Source: Xylaria sp. FL1777 (taxonomy: Eukaryota > Ascomycota > Sordariomycetes > Xylariales > Xylariaceae). From it: DNA of 64,000 bases. A model generated the notes under the pieces. It made no database searches. It saw only the letters and a program-made list of their open reading frames with translations, and had not been told where the DNA came from. A program made the translations under genes and the position numbers. This document shows, one piece after another, positions 13,415 through 24,602 of this stretch. Every line of letters begins with the position of its first letter. Position 1 is the first letter of the stretch. Location of the stretch: contig MU400655.1 in NCBI GenBank assembly GCA_022578965.1, positions 39,826 through 103,825 of the forward strand, given 5' to 3'.

Positions 13415-13570
13415 AAGCTTTATAAAAAAGACAAAAATACAAATAAAGTATATAAAGCTTTTAAAAAAAGAACAAAAACTAATAAAGTATATAAAGCGTT
13501 TTAAAGCAGGGCAAAAACTAATAAAGTATATAAAGCTTTAAAAAAAAAACAAAAATAAATAAAAAAGCAT
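13415..13570 (+). repeat. 39-bp tandem repeat, four units
   Basis: Units begin near 13415, 13454, 13493 and 13532 with exact 39-bp spacing and end in AATAAAGTATAT in the first three. The period is 13 codons. In the frame containing codon 13415-13417 the units read like LYKKDKNTNKVYKA and FKKRTKTNKVYKA, broken once by TAA in unit 3. A second frame is also open through the first three units, so coding status is not proven. If it was translated it encoded a basic 13-residue repeat, perhaps originally richer in Glu. No family is recognised. Confidence 0.8.
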
Positions 13571-15947
13571 AAGCGTTTAAAAGTATATAATCTATTAAAA
13601 AAAAAAAACTTCGTAAATTTTTAAGTATATAGTAAGCTTTTATAAAAAATATAATTATTGTTAGAAAAAATAAATAGTAAATTGTAAGCATAATGCTGTA
13701 GCTTTAACTTTAGTAATATAAAAATTGTTTTAGGTCCTAAAAAAACTATAATTATAAAAGTTTTAACTTAAAGCTATTAAAAAAAAAACAAAACATAAAG
13801 TAATAATAAAACAAGTATATAGTACTGTTAACTATAAAATAATATAAAAAAAGCTATTTAGCAGTAAAGCTTTATAGTTATATGTTTACTTTAGCAAATA
13901 GTTATAATATATAGTAGCTAATATAGTTCTTTATAAAACTTAAAACATTAGATTAACTTTTTAGTTATATAGCACTTTAGCATATATAAGTTTTTAATAA
14001 AAGTAAATAGTAAAAATAAGCATTATATTATAAAAAAAGCTAACTTTATAGTTTTTTGCTTTAGTAAAAAACAAAATAAACGTAATATAGTATAAAAAAT
14101 TAGCTTATTTTTTTTGCTACTTAGTGCTACTAATATATATGCTTTAAAAACTTCTAAGTTTTATAAACTTGTAAACAAAAATAAACATAATTTAAAAGCT
14201 TGCTTAACTTTATTGCTTTTTTCTATCTTTTTTATACATTTTTTCGCGTAAAGACTAAAGCAAATAATAAACTAAACTAACAAAACAAAATATAATTAAT
14301 AGCTTTAGTTGTTTTAGCTTAACAAAAAAAGCCTAATTAGCTATATTTCTTAATAGCATATAATATATAAAAAAAAATTACCTTGCTTAACTATTAATTA
14401 TAAAAAATAAAACAAATTTAGCTAGCTAAAAATATAGCAGTAGCTAAATATATAGCAATAGCTAAATATTAAAAAACAACTAAATAGCAATTATAAAACA
14501 AAATAAGCTTATTAAGCAAATAATAAAGCATTTAAGTTATTTAATTAAAATATATAATAACGTTTTAAAAGTTATAATATATAAAAAATTAAATATTAGT
14601 AAATTTAAAATAGCTTAACTAGCAAATATTTAAAAAAAGCAATAAATTATTAATGCAGCAAGCAAAAAAAATAATAGCTATATAAAAAAGCATTACTAAT
14701 AGCGTATTGCTAAAGTTTTTACTTATTTAAGCTATAAAGTTTTAAAAATATTAGTTAGCAGTAAACTAAGCAAAGCTAAAGCAAGCATAAAGCGCGCTTT
14801 TTGTAAAAATTAGCTTTAGTTTTTATTTCTAGTTTATATAAGCTATAAAAAATTCAGCAAAAAGTTGTAAAGTATTAATGCTACGCTATTAAACCTTAAA
14901 AGCTAAACAATACATAATAGTTTAAGTAGCTTTATGTATATAAGCTATATTAAATATATTATTAGCATTACGTTATAAAATGCAGCTAGTAAAAAAGTTA
15001 TACTTTTAAAACACAAAAGCTAAGCTAAAAAAGCTTGTTTAAATCTTAAAGCTACAAAAAACAGTAGCTAGTTCTTAATACTTAAATACATTAAAAACGT
15101 AAGCTTATGTTTTTACTTTTAGCTTAGCTAGCTTTATTAGCATACTATAAGCACTATAGCTTTTTAAACATAGTTATTATTTTAGTTGCTAATAAACAAA
15201 AGTACTCTTGCTTTAAATATGTAAGCTTAAAAGCATTTATTATATATAAACGCTAGTAATACTTTTTAGCAAAAGTTAAAAAATATTATTTTTATAAGTT
15301 GCATAATATAAAAAAGTTATTTAAAAAAACATATAAGCAGCAAAATATAATATTAAGAAGTACTTAAAAGAAAAAAAATATATAAGTGCATACTTAAGTA
15401 AAAAAAAAAAAAAAAAAAAAACTTAGTGCTTAAATGCATAAATATAAAAGTATAAATATATGCAAGTAAAAAAAAAAACAAAACTAGCAATAAAACTATA
15501 AAAGTAACTAAAATTATATAATAATGTATTTTTGTTTTAATATTTATTAACAAGTTTAACTAGCATAAAATGAGTGTTTTAGCGTAATAAAACAAAGTAC
15601 TTAGCAAAAAAAACTAGTTTAATAAAAAAAAAAGAATCTAAAGTATAGCATACTTGCTTAAAAAAAAAAAATAGTTTTATAATATAAAATTAGCAGCAAA
15701 AAAGTATACTAAAGTTATATATTTATTTAGCCTGTTTTATAGCTGCATATTTTATTGCACTAATAAATAAAAAAACAGCAGAAATATTAAAAAAAATGGT
15801 TAAATAAAAGTAATAAATATTATTAAAACATTATTGCAAAAAATCAGAAGATATAGTATTAAATAGTGCGTAATAAGTAATATAGTACAAAATCTAGTAA
15901 AAAAAAGTAAATAAAACAAGAAAATAAAACTTTATTAAATAAATAAG

Positions 15948-15992
<45 letters not shown>

Positions 15993-17841
15993 GTACGCGT
16001 GTTTTTATGTATATATATATATATATAAAAATGTATATCTATATATAAAAATATATATAAAAAATATATATAAAGGGAAAATAAATAAAAAAATGCATAA
16101 ATTAGTACTAAAGAAGTTTTTGCTAATATTTTTAGTATAAGCAAATGTAAAAAAAGCTAAGATTTAGTTCTTTTAACTAGCTTTACTTTGCGCTATAGCA
16201 TTTTGTTATTTGAAAAAAGAACATATTAGCACTAAATTTGGCCTTTTTTAAAACAGGTGCCTCTAAAATAAGTAAATAGCAAAAAACAAACATTGTTTAA
16301 AAAAAAAAAATAATTATAGCTAAAAGAATATTTGCTAAAGTTACTGTTGCTATAGCTAGCTTTTTAGCTAGCATAAGCATTTTGCCTAAAAATAAGCATT
16401 ATTATTTTTTTTATTGTAGTAATAAATATAATTTAATTTTATTTTAATTAAAAGCAAAAAAAAAGTAATAACTACAGAAATATAAGCAGTAAATAAAGCA
16501 GTATTAAGTATAGTAATTACAGTAAAAAAAACAAGAAAAAATACAAAAGTTTAGTGCAAAGTAAATTGTTAGTATACTTAGTAGAAATACTATTAAGTAT
16601 TAATATAGCTTTATGTTATAGCGCTACTTTTAGAAAGAATTTTTATTAAGTAAGCTGCAAGCTTAGTTATAAGCTTATTTATGCTATTTATTATTTTTTA
16701 CTTAACTATTAGCGCTGCATGTTTTTTCTTTTAGTAAATAAAGCATTTAAGGTTTATAGCTACTATTAGCTTTATAACATAGTTTTAAAGCTTATTTACG
16801 TTGTAAAAAAAAAGCAATAACTTAGTAGTAATATGTTTAATATATTAAGCTAAGCATAAGCTTAATAAAGCAACAAAAGCTTCAAATAGTTTGTTTTCTT
16901 TTTTTTTTATTAACGTAAGCATTATAAGAACATTAAGAACTAAAAACACAAAAAAAAAAAAACAAAAGGCAATTAAATGCTATAGAACAAAGCTTATAAA
17001 TACAAGCAAAAAAAGCAAAAACAAAAAAAAAACAAAGAACTAAAAGCTAAAAAGTAGCATATAGAAAAAATTACAGCAGTAGTAGCAAAAAAATAGCATA
17101 AAAATATATATATAAGTAAATTACAAAAAAACCCTAAAAATAATATTAAAAGAATTATAAGCAAAAAGTACTATTAGCTGTATATTTTATTTTAGCTTAA
17201 TACAAAAGTAAACTATAAAAAACTAATATAATAAGTTTTTAAAATAGCTATTAAACAAAAACACGTTAATAATTTTATAGCGTTTTATTAAAGCAACTGT
17301 TTAAATTTTTTTATTTTTTAAGTTATTATAGTAATAATAAATAAAAGCAATCATAAAAAAGCTAAAAAATACAAAAAAAGCAAAAGCATTGTTTTTATTT
17401 TTTTTGTAGGCCCGTAAGCAAAAAAGTAGCTTTAAATGCTTTTTTGCAGCAGCATTATTTTTAAAGCTAGCTTTAAAAGCTTTTTAAAAGCTATATAAAA
17501 AAAAATAATTTATAAACGTAAAATATAATAATAGTTTTTAATATAATGCTTTTTTTAAGAACTAAAGAAATATTTAAAGCTAAGTTTTATTAGTAGTAAT
17601 TAAAAGTTTTTATTTTTTGCTAAATATAGTGCTAAAATAAGATTTTTTAGTTAAAACTATTTGCTTGTTTAAAAATATAATTAATGTTTGCAATAAAAGC
17701 TCCTTAAAAGTTTGTAGTGCAGTTAGTAAAATGCTACTTTGCAAACGCTATTAAAAATTAATGCATAAACATTATCCATATGCTAAATTAAGATTTAAAA
17801 TTGTTAAAAATAGTATATTAGCTATAATTGCAGCAATACTT
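13571..17841. other. Anonymous AT-rich DNA with simple repeats
   Basis: No supported gene. A 22-A run lies at 15400-15421. The 66- and 69-codon frames at 15353-15553 (-) and 15935-16144 (-) fall on the poly-A run and the TA microsatellite and are artefacts. A short patch near 16190-16275 is less AT-rich (it contains TTTGGCC and AGGTGCCTC). An A-rich patch at 16920-17110 resembles the 12.5 kb A-rich block but gives no convincing frame. Confidence 0.5.
15952..16072. repeat. TA/GTATATAT microsatellite
   Basis: A (TA)n tract from about 15952 runs into interrupted TA-rich repeats (ATGTATATAT, ATATATAAAA) to about 16072. A single GTACGCGTG lies inside at about 15992-16000. The minus-strand frame across it encodes alternating Y and I and is not a gene. 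Confidence 0.85.
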
Positions 17842-17963
17842 ACAATAATTAATAAAATAATCAATAAAATAATTAATAATAAAATAATCAATAAAATAAA
17901 ATAATTAATAAAATAATTAATAAAATAATTAATAAAATAATTAATAAAAAAAATAATTAATAA
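17842..17963. repeat. 12-bp minisatellite (TAATTAATAAAA)
   Basis: About ten units of TAATTAATAAAA or TAATCAATAAAA are joined head to tail with small length changes. Several earlier units keep C (ATCAATAAA) where later ones have T (ATTAATAAA), the C-to-T polarity seen elsewhere in the window. Confidence 0.85.
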
Positions 17964-18808
17964 TATGTTTAGTAAAGTTTATAACTTATAAAAATAATTA
18001 ATAAAATCTTTAATATTTAAGCATAAGTAACTTTAATTAATAATAAACTTTCTTGTTAATATTTGCATTAAGCTTAAACATAATTTAAATTTAGTTATTT
18101 ATAAAATTGTTAGATTTGCTATAATTACTTATTAGTAGTTTAAAAAACAGAATTTTGCAAAAGTAAAACTTTTTATTTTTATGTTAAAAAACGCCGTTAA
18201 AATATATATATTTAATAGTTTTAAATAAAAAATATTAAAGAAGTTAAAGCTTGTTAAAAAAATTACTATTATTAATATATATTAAAATATATTAAAAAAT
18301 AGTTTAAATTAAACTTAATATAGTTTTTGTTTTTTTTTTAAGCTTTTAATAAATTAAAAAAAGTAGCAATAGCATGTTTTTTATTTTTTTTTAAAGCTAA
18401 AAAAACAAATTCTTTATAATAAAAAGCAAGTTAAATTAAAGTTAAGAACAGTAATATAACAACTATGTTGCTTTATTTAAACAGGTTATTTTTTTTTGCT
18501 TTTAACGCAACTTAAATTTAAAGATTAACTTTATTGGAAGCTATTATTAAAAAAAACACCTTTTAAATAGAAAATATAGACTTGCTTAGTGCTAAAAAGT
18601 AAACAAAATTTAAGCAAAATCTTATTATAAAGCGTTATAGCTTAGCTAAAGCAACTTATCTAAAAATAAAATTTATTTTTATAAATTAAAGTAAAAATAT
18701 TGTTTATTGTTTAAAAGTTTAAAATAGCTAAAAAACCTTAGTGCAGCTAAAAAATAATATAGTTTTTAGTAGTTATTAAAGCAAAGTTTTGTTTATGTAA
18801 AAAAAGAT

Positions 18809-19060
18809 TAAAAGCTGCAATAAAAATTCCAGTTATGCTAGTTATTAAAACTTGCGCTTTATTTAGAACTAATGCTACTTTTTTTGCTTTAAAAATATAA
18901 AAGCTGCAATAAATAAAAGCTGCAGTAAATAAAAGCTGCAGTAAATAAAAGCTGCAATAAATAAATAAAAGCTGCAGTAAATAAAAGCTATATTAAAAAT
19001 TCTAATTACGCTAGTTTTTAAAACCTGCGCTTTGTTTAGAACTAATGCTGCTTTTTCTTG
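18809..19060. repeat. Duplicated ~80-bp segment flanking a 16-bp minisatellite
   Basis: A segment with GCGCTTTATTTAGAACTAATG at 18809-18890 recurs in the same orientation at 18983-19060 as GCGCTTTGTTTAGAACTAATG. The two differ mainly by transitions (ACTTGCG/ACCTGCG, TTATGC/TTACGC, GCTACT/GCTGCT). Between them six GCTGCA-type units with 16-bp spacing start near 18903, 18919, 18935, 18951, 18971 and 18987; the fifth step is lengthened by 4 bp. The array probably grew between, or together with, the two flanks. Confidence 0.8.
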
Positions 19061-19121
19061 TTACGCGTTATATTTTTACCTTTTAAACCCTTAAATTGTT
19101 TATGTGTTTTTTTTATGTTTT

Positions 19122-19173
19122 AAATTGTTTTAAAAATTTAATTTTTTGAATTGTTTTGAAAATTTAATTTTGT
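19122..19173. repeat. Two 26-bp tandem units
   Basis: AATTGTTTTAAAAATTTAAT (from 19123) is followed 26 bp later by AATTGTTTTGAAAATTTAAT (from 19149). The second unit keeps G where the first has A. The flank contains GAA, TGA and GTACGC, which are scarce elsewhere, so this area is less mutated than most of the window. Confidence 0.7.
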
Positions 19174-19380
19174 ACGCTTATTTATAGCTAACTAAAGCGC
19201 TTAAAATTGCAAAGTACATAATTAACCTTTTTTAAAAAAACTAACTGCATTAAGCTACTATGTTTTTTCTTTTTCTTTGTTCTTGATTTTTTATTTTATT
19301 GTTCTACTTTGTTCTACTTATTATAACGTTAACGTAAGGTTTTCTTTTTTATTACTTTGTAATACAAAAAACCTTTGGCT

Positions 19381-19722
19381 ATAAATATATTAGTGCTTAG
19401 TAGTTATAAAGAAATTAATAGCTAAAGAGCTAAAAACTAAGTAAATAACTAAATACAAAAAGTGCATAATTATATAAACAAAAAAAAGGTAGAAAAAGTA
19501 GTAACTCTTTTTAGATTACTGCAAGTTTAGTAAGCATTAAATTACTGTAAGCTTAATAAGCCTTAGATTACTGTAAGCTTAATAAGCTCTAGATTATTGT
19601 AAGCCTAGTAAGCTAGGTAAGTTGTTACGTAACCTTAGTTCTAGCTAGCAGAAAAGGGGTGCAAAGTATGTGTAGAGGCATTAAGCCGCTCTAAAGGCCA
19701 CCCCGGTGCCAATTTTATAACA
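19381..19722 (-). mobile_element. LTR-like repeat, better-preserved copy
   Basis: About 342 bp matching 60012-60353 in the same orientation. On the minus strand it begins TGTTATAAAATTGGCACCG, a start typical of LTRs (5'-TG), followed by a GC-rich part unlike its surroundings. It contains four 26-bp units starting at 19515, 19541, 19567 and 19593 (ATTACTGTAAGCTTAATAAG and variants) and the palindrome GTTACGTAAC near 19625. The other end is less certain; weak similarity to the second copy may continue left to about 19335. I found no convincing target-site duplication and no internal retrotransposon genes, so a solo or truncated LTR is the likeliest reading. It is less mutated than its partner and so close to the ancestral sequence. 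Confidence 0.65.
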
Positions 19723-20469
19723 TAAGCATGTTTATTAAAATACTAATAAGTATAATATACGTTTAAAAATTTAATGATTTATTAAGTTTTATAATTTATA
19801 TTATTTATTATATTTTGTTATGTTCTTTATTAATGTTAAAACTAAAAAATCCGTTATTAAAAGTTTTAACTTTATTTTTTTATATAATTTTTAAAGTAAC
19901 TTTTTTATAAAACAAAAGTTCGTAAATTTTTAGCAAACCTTTTTAAGCTTACTAAAACAACATAAAAAATATTTTTATAAAAAGTAAAAAATTAAAGTTA
20001 ATTTTTTAATGATTTTTTTGCTAATTTATTAATAAAAACCTTGTTATAACTTTTATTTCCTTTAAATTACTAAGTTTAAATAACTTTTCGGCTTAAAAAT
20101 ATTATTGCTAACTTTTTTAAGCTAGTTTAAAAGCTTTACTAAGCTATTTAATTAGTAATAATAATAAGCAATATATATAAAAAGCAAAAACATAATTAAT
20201 GCAAGTTAATAATTTATGCTTACTAAAAATTCCTTGTTAAAAAGCAATAATTGTAATGCTTTATTTTTAGTACAATAAAGTTTAATAAAATTACCTAAAT
20301 ATTTTTATTAAAAAAATACTTGCTGTTTTTATTAATATAACGCATATATAGCTTAAAACATTTAAAGGCATTATAGCAATTTTTTTTTTTAATTAGTTAT
20401 AGCTATAGCAATAGCTTTTTTACATTTTAACTTGTTAAGCTTATTTATAAAAACTTAATTTCTTAAGGA
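19723..20469. other. Anonymous AT-rich DNA beside the LTR
   Basis: Composition returns to the window average straight after the LTR-like repeat. I see no coding frame, no tRNA-like primer-binding site that I can defend, and no second LTR within reach. Confidence 0.4.
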
Positions 20470-20623
20470 ATTAGCATATATTTTAAGCTATATAAAATAT
20501 AGCTTACTTTTTTTTTGTGCGTTATAATAGCTTAGCGTAACTTAAGCTTGCTACAAAGTTAGCTATACACTTTTAAATTACTTTAAAAACATAAAAAGCG
20601 TTTTTTATACTAAGTAGTATTGC
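20470..20623. repeat. Dispersed repeat, copy A (partner 21092-21245)
   Basis: About 154 bp that recur 620 bp downstream. Shared blocks include ATATTTTAAGCTATAT, AAATATAGCTTACT, GCGTTATAATAGCTTAGC and TAACTTAAGCTT. Copy A reads AGCGTAACTTAAGCTTGCTA where copy B reads AGCATAACTTAAGCTTATTA, so differences in the conserved core are transitions favouring T/A in copy B. No protein or RNA is recognised. Confidence 0.75.
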
Positions 20624-21091
20624 TTGCACTAAGCAAGTTTTTTTGCTTTTTTTTTTAACTATAAAAGGCTTTTTTTAAAAAAATAAAGGTGTTAAACTAG
20701 CAAAATATCTTACTATTATAGGCCTATAATATATAATATACTATTAATTTATTATTATATTTAATTTTTATTTGCTTAAGTAAATAGTTTTTTTAAAAAG
20801 CTAGCATACTGCTAAAGCAATATAAGCTATTTAATAAATAAATGTTTTGTTTATTATTATAATTAAGCAAACAAATTATTTTATTAACTAAAAATAGTTA
20901 TATATTATTACTTATAAAATCAAAAAAAAGCTTTTAATTTATTAATTTTTATTATATTTAGCATTTATAAAAATATATATATATTTTCTTTAATATATAA
21001 AGCTATATGTTATATTATTATATTATAGCTAGCTTTATTTTTTTTGCTTTAAATATTTAAACTTATTTAAGAAAGCTATAATTTTTTATAA

Positions 21092-21245
21092 AATTAGTAT
21101 ATATTTTAAGCTATATTAAATATAGCTTACTGCTTTTTGCGCGTTATAATAGCTTAGCATAACTTAAGCTTATTATAAAGTTAATATATTTACTTTTTTA
21201 TATTATAAAAAGTAAGCTTAACGTTTTTTATATTAGCTAGTATTG
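21092..21245. repeat. Dispersed repeat, copy B (partner 20470-20623)
   Basis: Second copy of the 20.5 kb repeat in the same orientation. Its middle (about 21183-21220) is much more diverged than its 5' half. It ends with TAGTATTGC as copy A does. Confidence 0.75.
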
Positions 21246-23741
21246 CATTAAACAATAATAGCAAAATATTATTGCACTACGCTTAAATTAAAAGCTTTTT
21301 TATGTAATTAAATGTTTAATATTAGCAAAATCTATTTATTTTTTTAAGCTTAAACAATAATTGTTTAATTAACTTAATAAGTTTCCTTATATTAAGTTAA
21401 ATTAAGTTATAAGCTTTTTATTACATTAATAAAAAACAAAACGTTATTTTTATAACGTTAATAAACTTTTTTTTAAGCACTTAAAACTTTTTTTATTTTA
21501 TTTCTACTAAAAAAAGCAGTAGTACTTATTTTTATTAAATCTTTAAACCTGCTTTTTATAAATATTACATAAAAGCTTAGCTATAAATTACTTTAAGCAC
21601 TTATTTTTTTACTATATTAAAGCTGTTATATTTTATTACATATTTTTTTTTAAAGCATGTTTAGTAATAAATGCTTTTTATAAAGCTTTTTTATAATTTA
21701 AAGATATAGCTAATAAAAATCTTTTATTACTTTATTTTTTACTATAAGATAACGCTAAATTATTATATAATTAGTACATTTTATAGCATTTTACTAAACT
21801 TATAATAAGCTATACTTTTTAAAGCAAAGCTTTATAGTTTTGTTTATTTTTAATAGTGCTTTTTTGTTAATTTTTTTAAGTTTTAGCTTTATAACCATAC
21901 TTTCTTTAAAACTTAAAAACTTTAATTTTTTATAAAATGCTAAACAAGTTAAAAAAAAACATCGTTTAATTTTTAGTTAGCATAGTTTATAGTTAAAACT
22001 ATAACAATATTTAATTGTTTTTAATCTTTTAATTTTTGTTTTTAATTAATAAAAACATTTTTAGCAAATGCTTTTATAGTAGTTAATTTTTAATAAATCT
22101 AAGAATTTTACTTTTAATAATTAAATATTAATACTTTTAACTATTTTTATTAATTATTATAGCAGTTTTAAAAACTAACAAAATAAAACTTTATATTTTA
22201 TTTTATTATTTTATGCTAATGTATTTAAGCAAACATTTGCTTTAAACACTTTAATTTTTTTATAATAAAAGTTCTAGTTTTTTACTACACTTAATAAAAA
22301 ATATAAAGCTTTTTAAAAAAAAAAGCTTAGTTAAACTAATATATATAATAAAACAAACTAGCTAGCTAAGCTTAAAGTTTAATTATAAGCTTTTTAACTG
22401 CAATAACTTTAATATATATTATTAAAGCTAAAATTACTATAGCTACTAGTATTAAACTTGCTTTTTAATTGTTTTTTGTTAAAAAATTTAAATTATATTT
22501 ATTTTAATTATAAAACTTAAAAAAGCTTTATATTAGTATTTATTATTATTATTTCTTTGTGTTAAAATTAAATAATTTGTACGCTTGCTGCTTTTTTTAA
22601 ATATAATAGCTATTTCTTAAGCTTTTTTTCTGGGGTTAAGCTTTAACTTTTTGTTACTTGTTATAATTATAGCAAGCTAAAACCCTGCTATTAAAAGTTA
22701 ATAAAGCAGAAATTTAAATGAACTATTGCTAACGTAAAGCTATGCAATTTATTTTAATTATTATAAATTATTTATAAGCTTTAAAAAGCATTAGTTTTTA
22801 GTTTAATAAATATATTCTTTTTAAAGTTAAAATTGTTAGCATGTATTAGCTTTAGAATTATTACGCTTATTTAAGTAAAAAAAGCATTATTAAATAAATA
22901 ATAACTAATATAATAAGCTATTTGTAGTTTTGCTATATAATTGCTTATATTTAAATATATATAGCTTAATTTTTAAAACAAGCATATAATTATTAGCAAA
23001 ATTAACTAAGTAATTATTGTACACTAAAGTTAGCTATTTAATTTTGCAGCACAAAAAAATTAGTTATAATTAAACTGCTTAAGTTTTAGCTTTAATAAAG
23101 TTATTAATATAGCTATAATTTTATTACTTATTAAAAAAACATTTTGCTATTTGCTAAAAATAAACTATGCTATAATAACTATTTGCACAAACTAAAACCT
23201 ATTAGCAGTAATAGCTATAATAGTTAAAGCAAAGCTTATTTTACTAAAAAACTGTTTTTTTTAATTTTTTTCTTTATTATTTCTTAAAACATTAGTTTGC
23301 TATATAGCTTTTTTGCTTAAAAGCTAATAAGTAGTAAAATATATAAGCTTTAAGAAAAAACTTAGCTTATTAAATGTTTTGTTTATGCTTATAAAAAAAC
23401 AACTATTAAAAAAGTATTTCTTGCTGCTATAATTTATAACTAGTTAAAAAACTAGTTATATATTAAGCTTAAATAATAACTATTAAATCTAAAAAACAAG
23501 CTTAATAGCTTTTATATTATTTTAAATAGTAAAACTATAAGTAGTTTTTTAAAAAAGTTATACTTATAAAAGTAAGCATAGCAATAAATAGCATTTTAAA
23601 AAAGTAAGCAAGCTTTATAAATATATAAAAATAAAAAACAAAAAAAGATTTAAGTGCTTTTTTATATGTAAGTTTATAAAAACTTAAAATATTTATAGCT
23701 TATATTATAGTATACTTAAATATTAAGTAGCTTATATTTAT
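21246..23741. other. Anonymous AT-rich DNA
   Basis: No feature can be supported. Surviving G and C sit mostly in AGCT, TTAGC, GCTT and TGCTA contexts. A CTGGGG patch near 22631 is one of few GG-rich spots. No frame longer than about 60 codons is present. Confidence 0.4.
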
Positions 23742-23850
23742 AATAAGTATTTAATTTAGCGTAAAGCTAGTTTTTTTCTATAATATAGCTAGTAATTAAT
23801 AAGTATTTAATTTAATGCTTGTTATAGTAAAGCTAGTTTTTTTTTATAAA
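23742..23850. repeat. Local 57-bp-spaced duplication
   Basis: AATAAGTATTTAATTTA begins at 23742 and again at 23799. Each copy is followed, after a short variable part, by GTAAAGCTAGTTTTTTT and TATAA. The second copy has an extra TGTTATA insertion before GTAAAGC. Confidence 0.65.
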
Positions 23851-24271
23851 TTATGTATTTTATTACTAAGTTTACTTAGTACGTTTTATATTATAGCAAC
23901 TATAATGCATAATAGCTAGCAAAAAATTAAGTAATTTAATTGCTACTATAAAGCCTTTAATTTATTAATAATTATTAACTTATAAATAGCTATTATTGCT
24001 TTAATGCTTTATTTATTAAGTTTAAAAAAGTTAGCTTAATAACTTAAACTTGCATATATAAGCTTATTTTGCTTTTTTATATATTTACTAACTTTATTTA
24101 GCTCGAAAACATAGCGCAAAAAGCTCTGCTGCAGGTTAACCATTTTTAAAAAAAGATTTATATAAAGAAAATGCTAAAACAACTTATAAAATAGCATTTA
24201 AGCCAAGTTTTAAAAAAGCTAAAACTTTAAACTTTAATAAAATTTCCGGCCTATTTTTTTACATAAAATCT

Positions 24272-24368
24272 ATTATTTATTAACTTGCGCATTGCTACTT
24301 ATTAACTTACGCATTATTATTTATTAACTTATTATCACCACTTACTAATTTATTATCACTATTTACGC
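24272..24368. repeat. ~22-bp tandem repeat
   Basis: Four to five units of about 22 bp, of the type TTATTTATTAACTTACGCATTA, start near 24272, 24291, 24313 and 24335. Later units read TTATCACCACTTACTAATTTA and keep TCA and CC, which are rare in this window. The patch follows a less AT-rich stretch (TTTCCGGCC near 24244). Confidence 0.65.
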
Positions 24369-24494
24369 TTAAGTAACATTATGTTGATTTTTTAATTTTT
24401 TTTAACTTTTTTAAAACTTACCTTTATATTTTCCTAGTTACTTTTTCTTTAAAGTAGCTAAAATACTTCTAGCTTATTTTAGTATATTTTAGCT

Positions 24495-24602
24495 TAAGTA
24501 TTTTAGCTAAAGTGTGCAAATAGCTAAGGTTTGCTGCAATGCTTTTAGTTTATGCAAGTGGGTATATTTTGCTTTAAGCATTTTAGCTAAAGTGTATAAA
24601 TA
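24495..24602. repeat. 28-bp motif repeated at 80-bp spacing
   Basis: TTTTAGCTAAAGTGTGCAAA (within 24495-24522) recurs as TTTTAGCTAAAGTGTATAAA (within 24575-24602). Both are preceded by a TATTTTRGCTTAAG-like lead. The differences, GTGC against GTAT and TAAGTA against TAAGCA, are transitions. Confidence 0.65.

Noticed and set aside
6060..13570. CRISPR-like arrays (32-35-bp units at 6.06 kb, 39-bp units at 13.4 kb)
   Set aside because: Units are head to tail without unique spacers and there are no cas genes; they are ordinary minisatellites.
19381..19722. Complete LTR retrotransposon pairing the two LTR-like copies 40.6 kb apart
   Set aside because: The distance is far too great for a retrotransposon body and no gag or pol relic is visible next to either copy. 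Independent solo or truncated LTRs are more likely.
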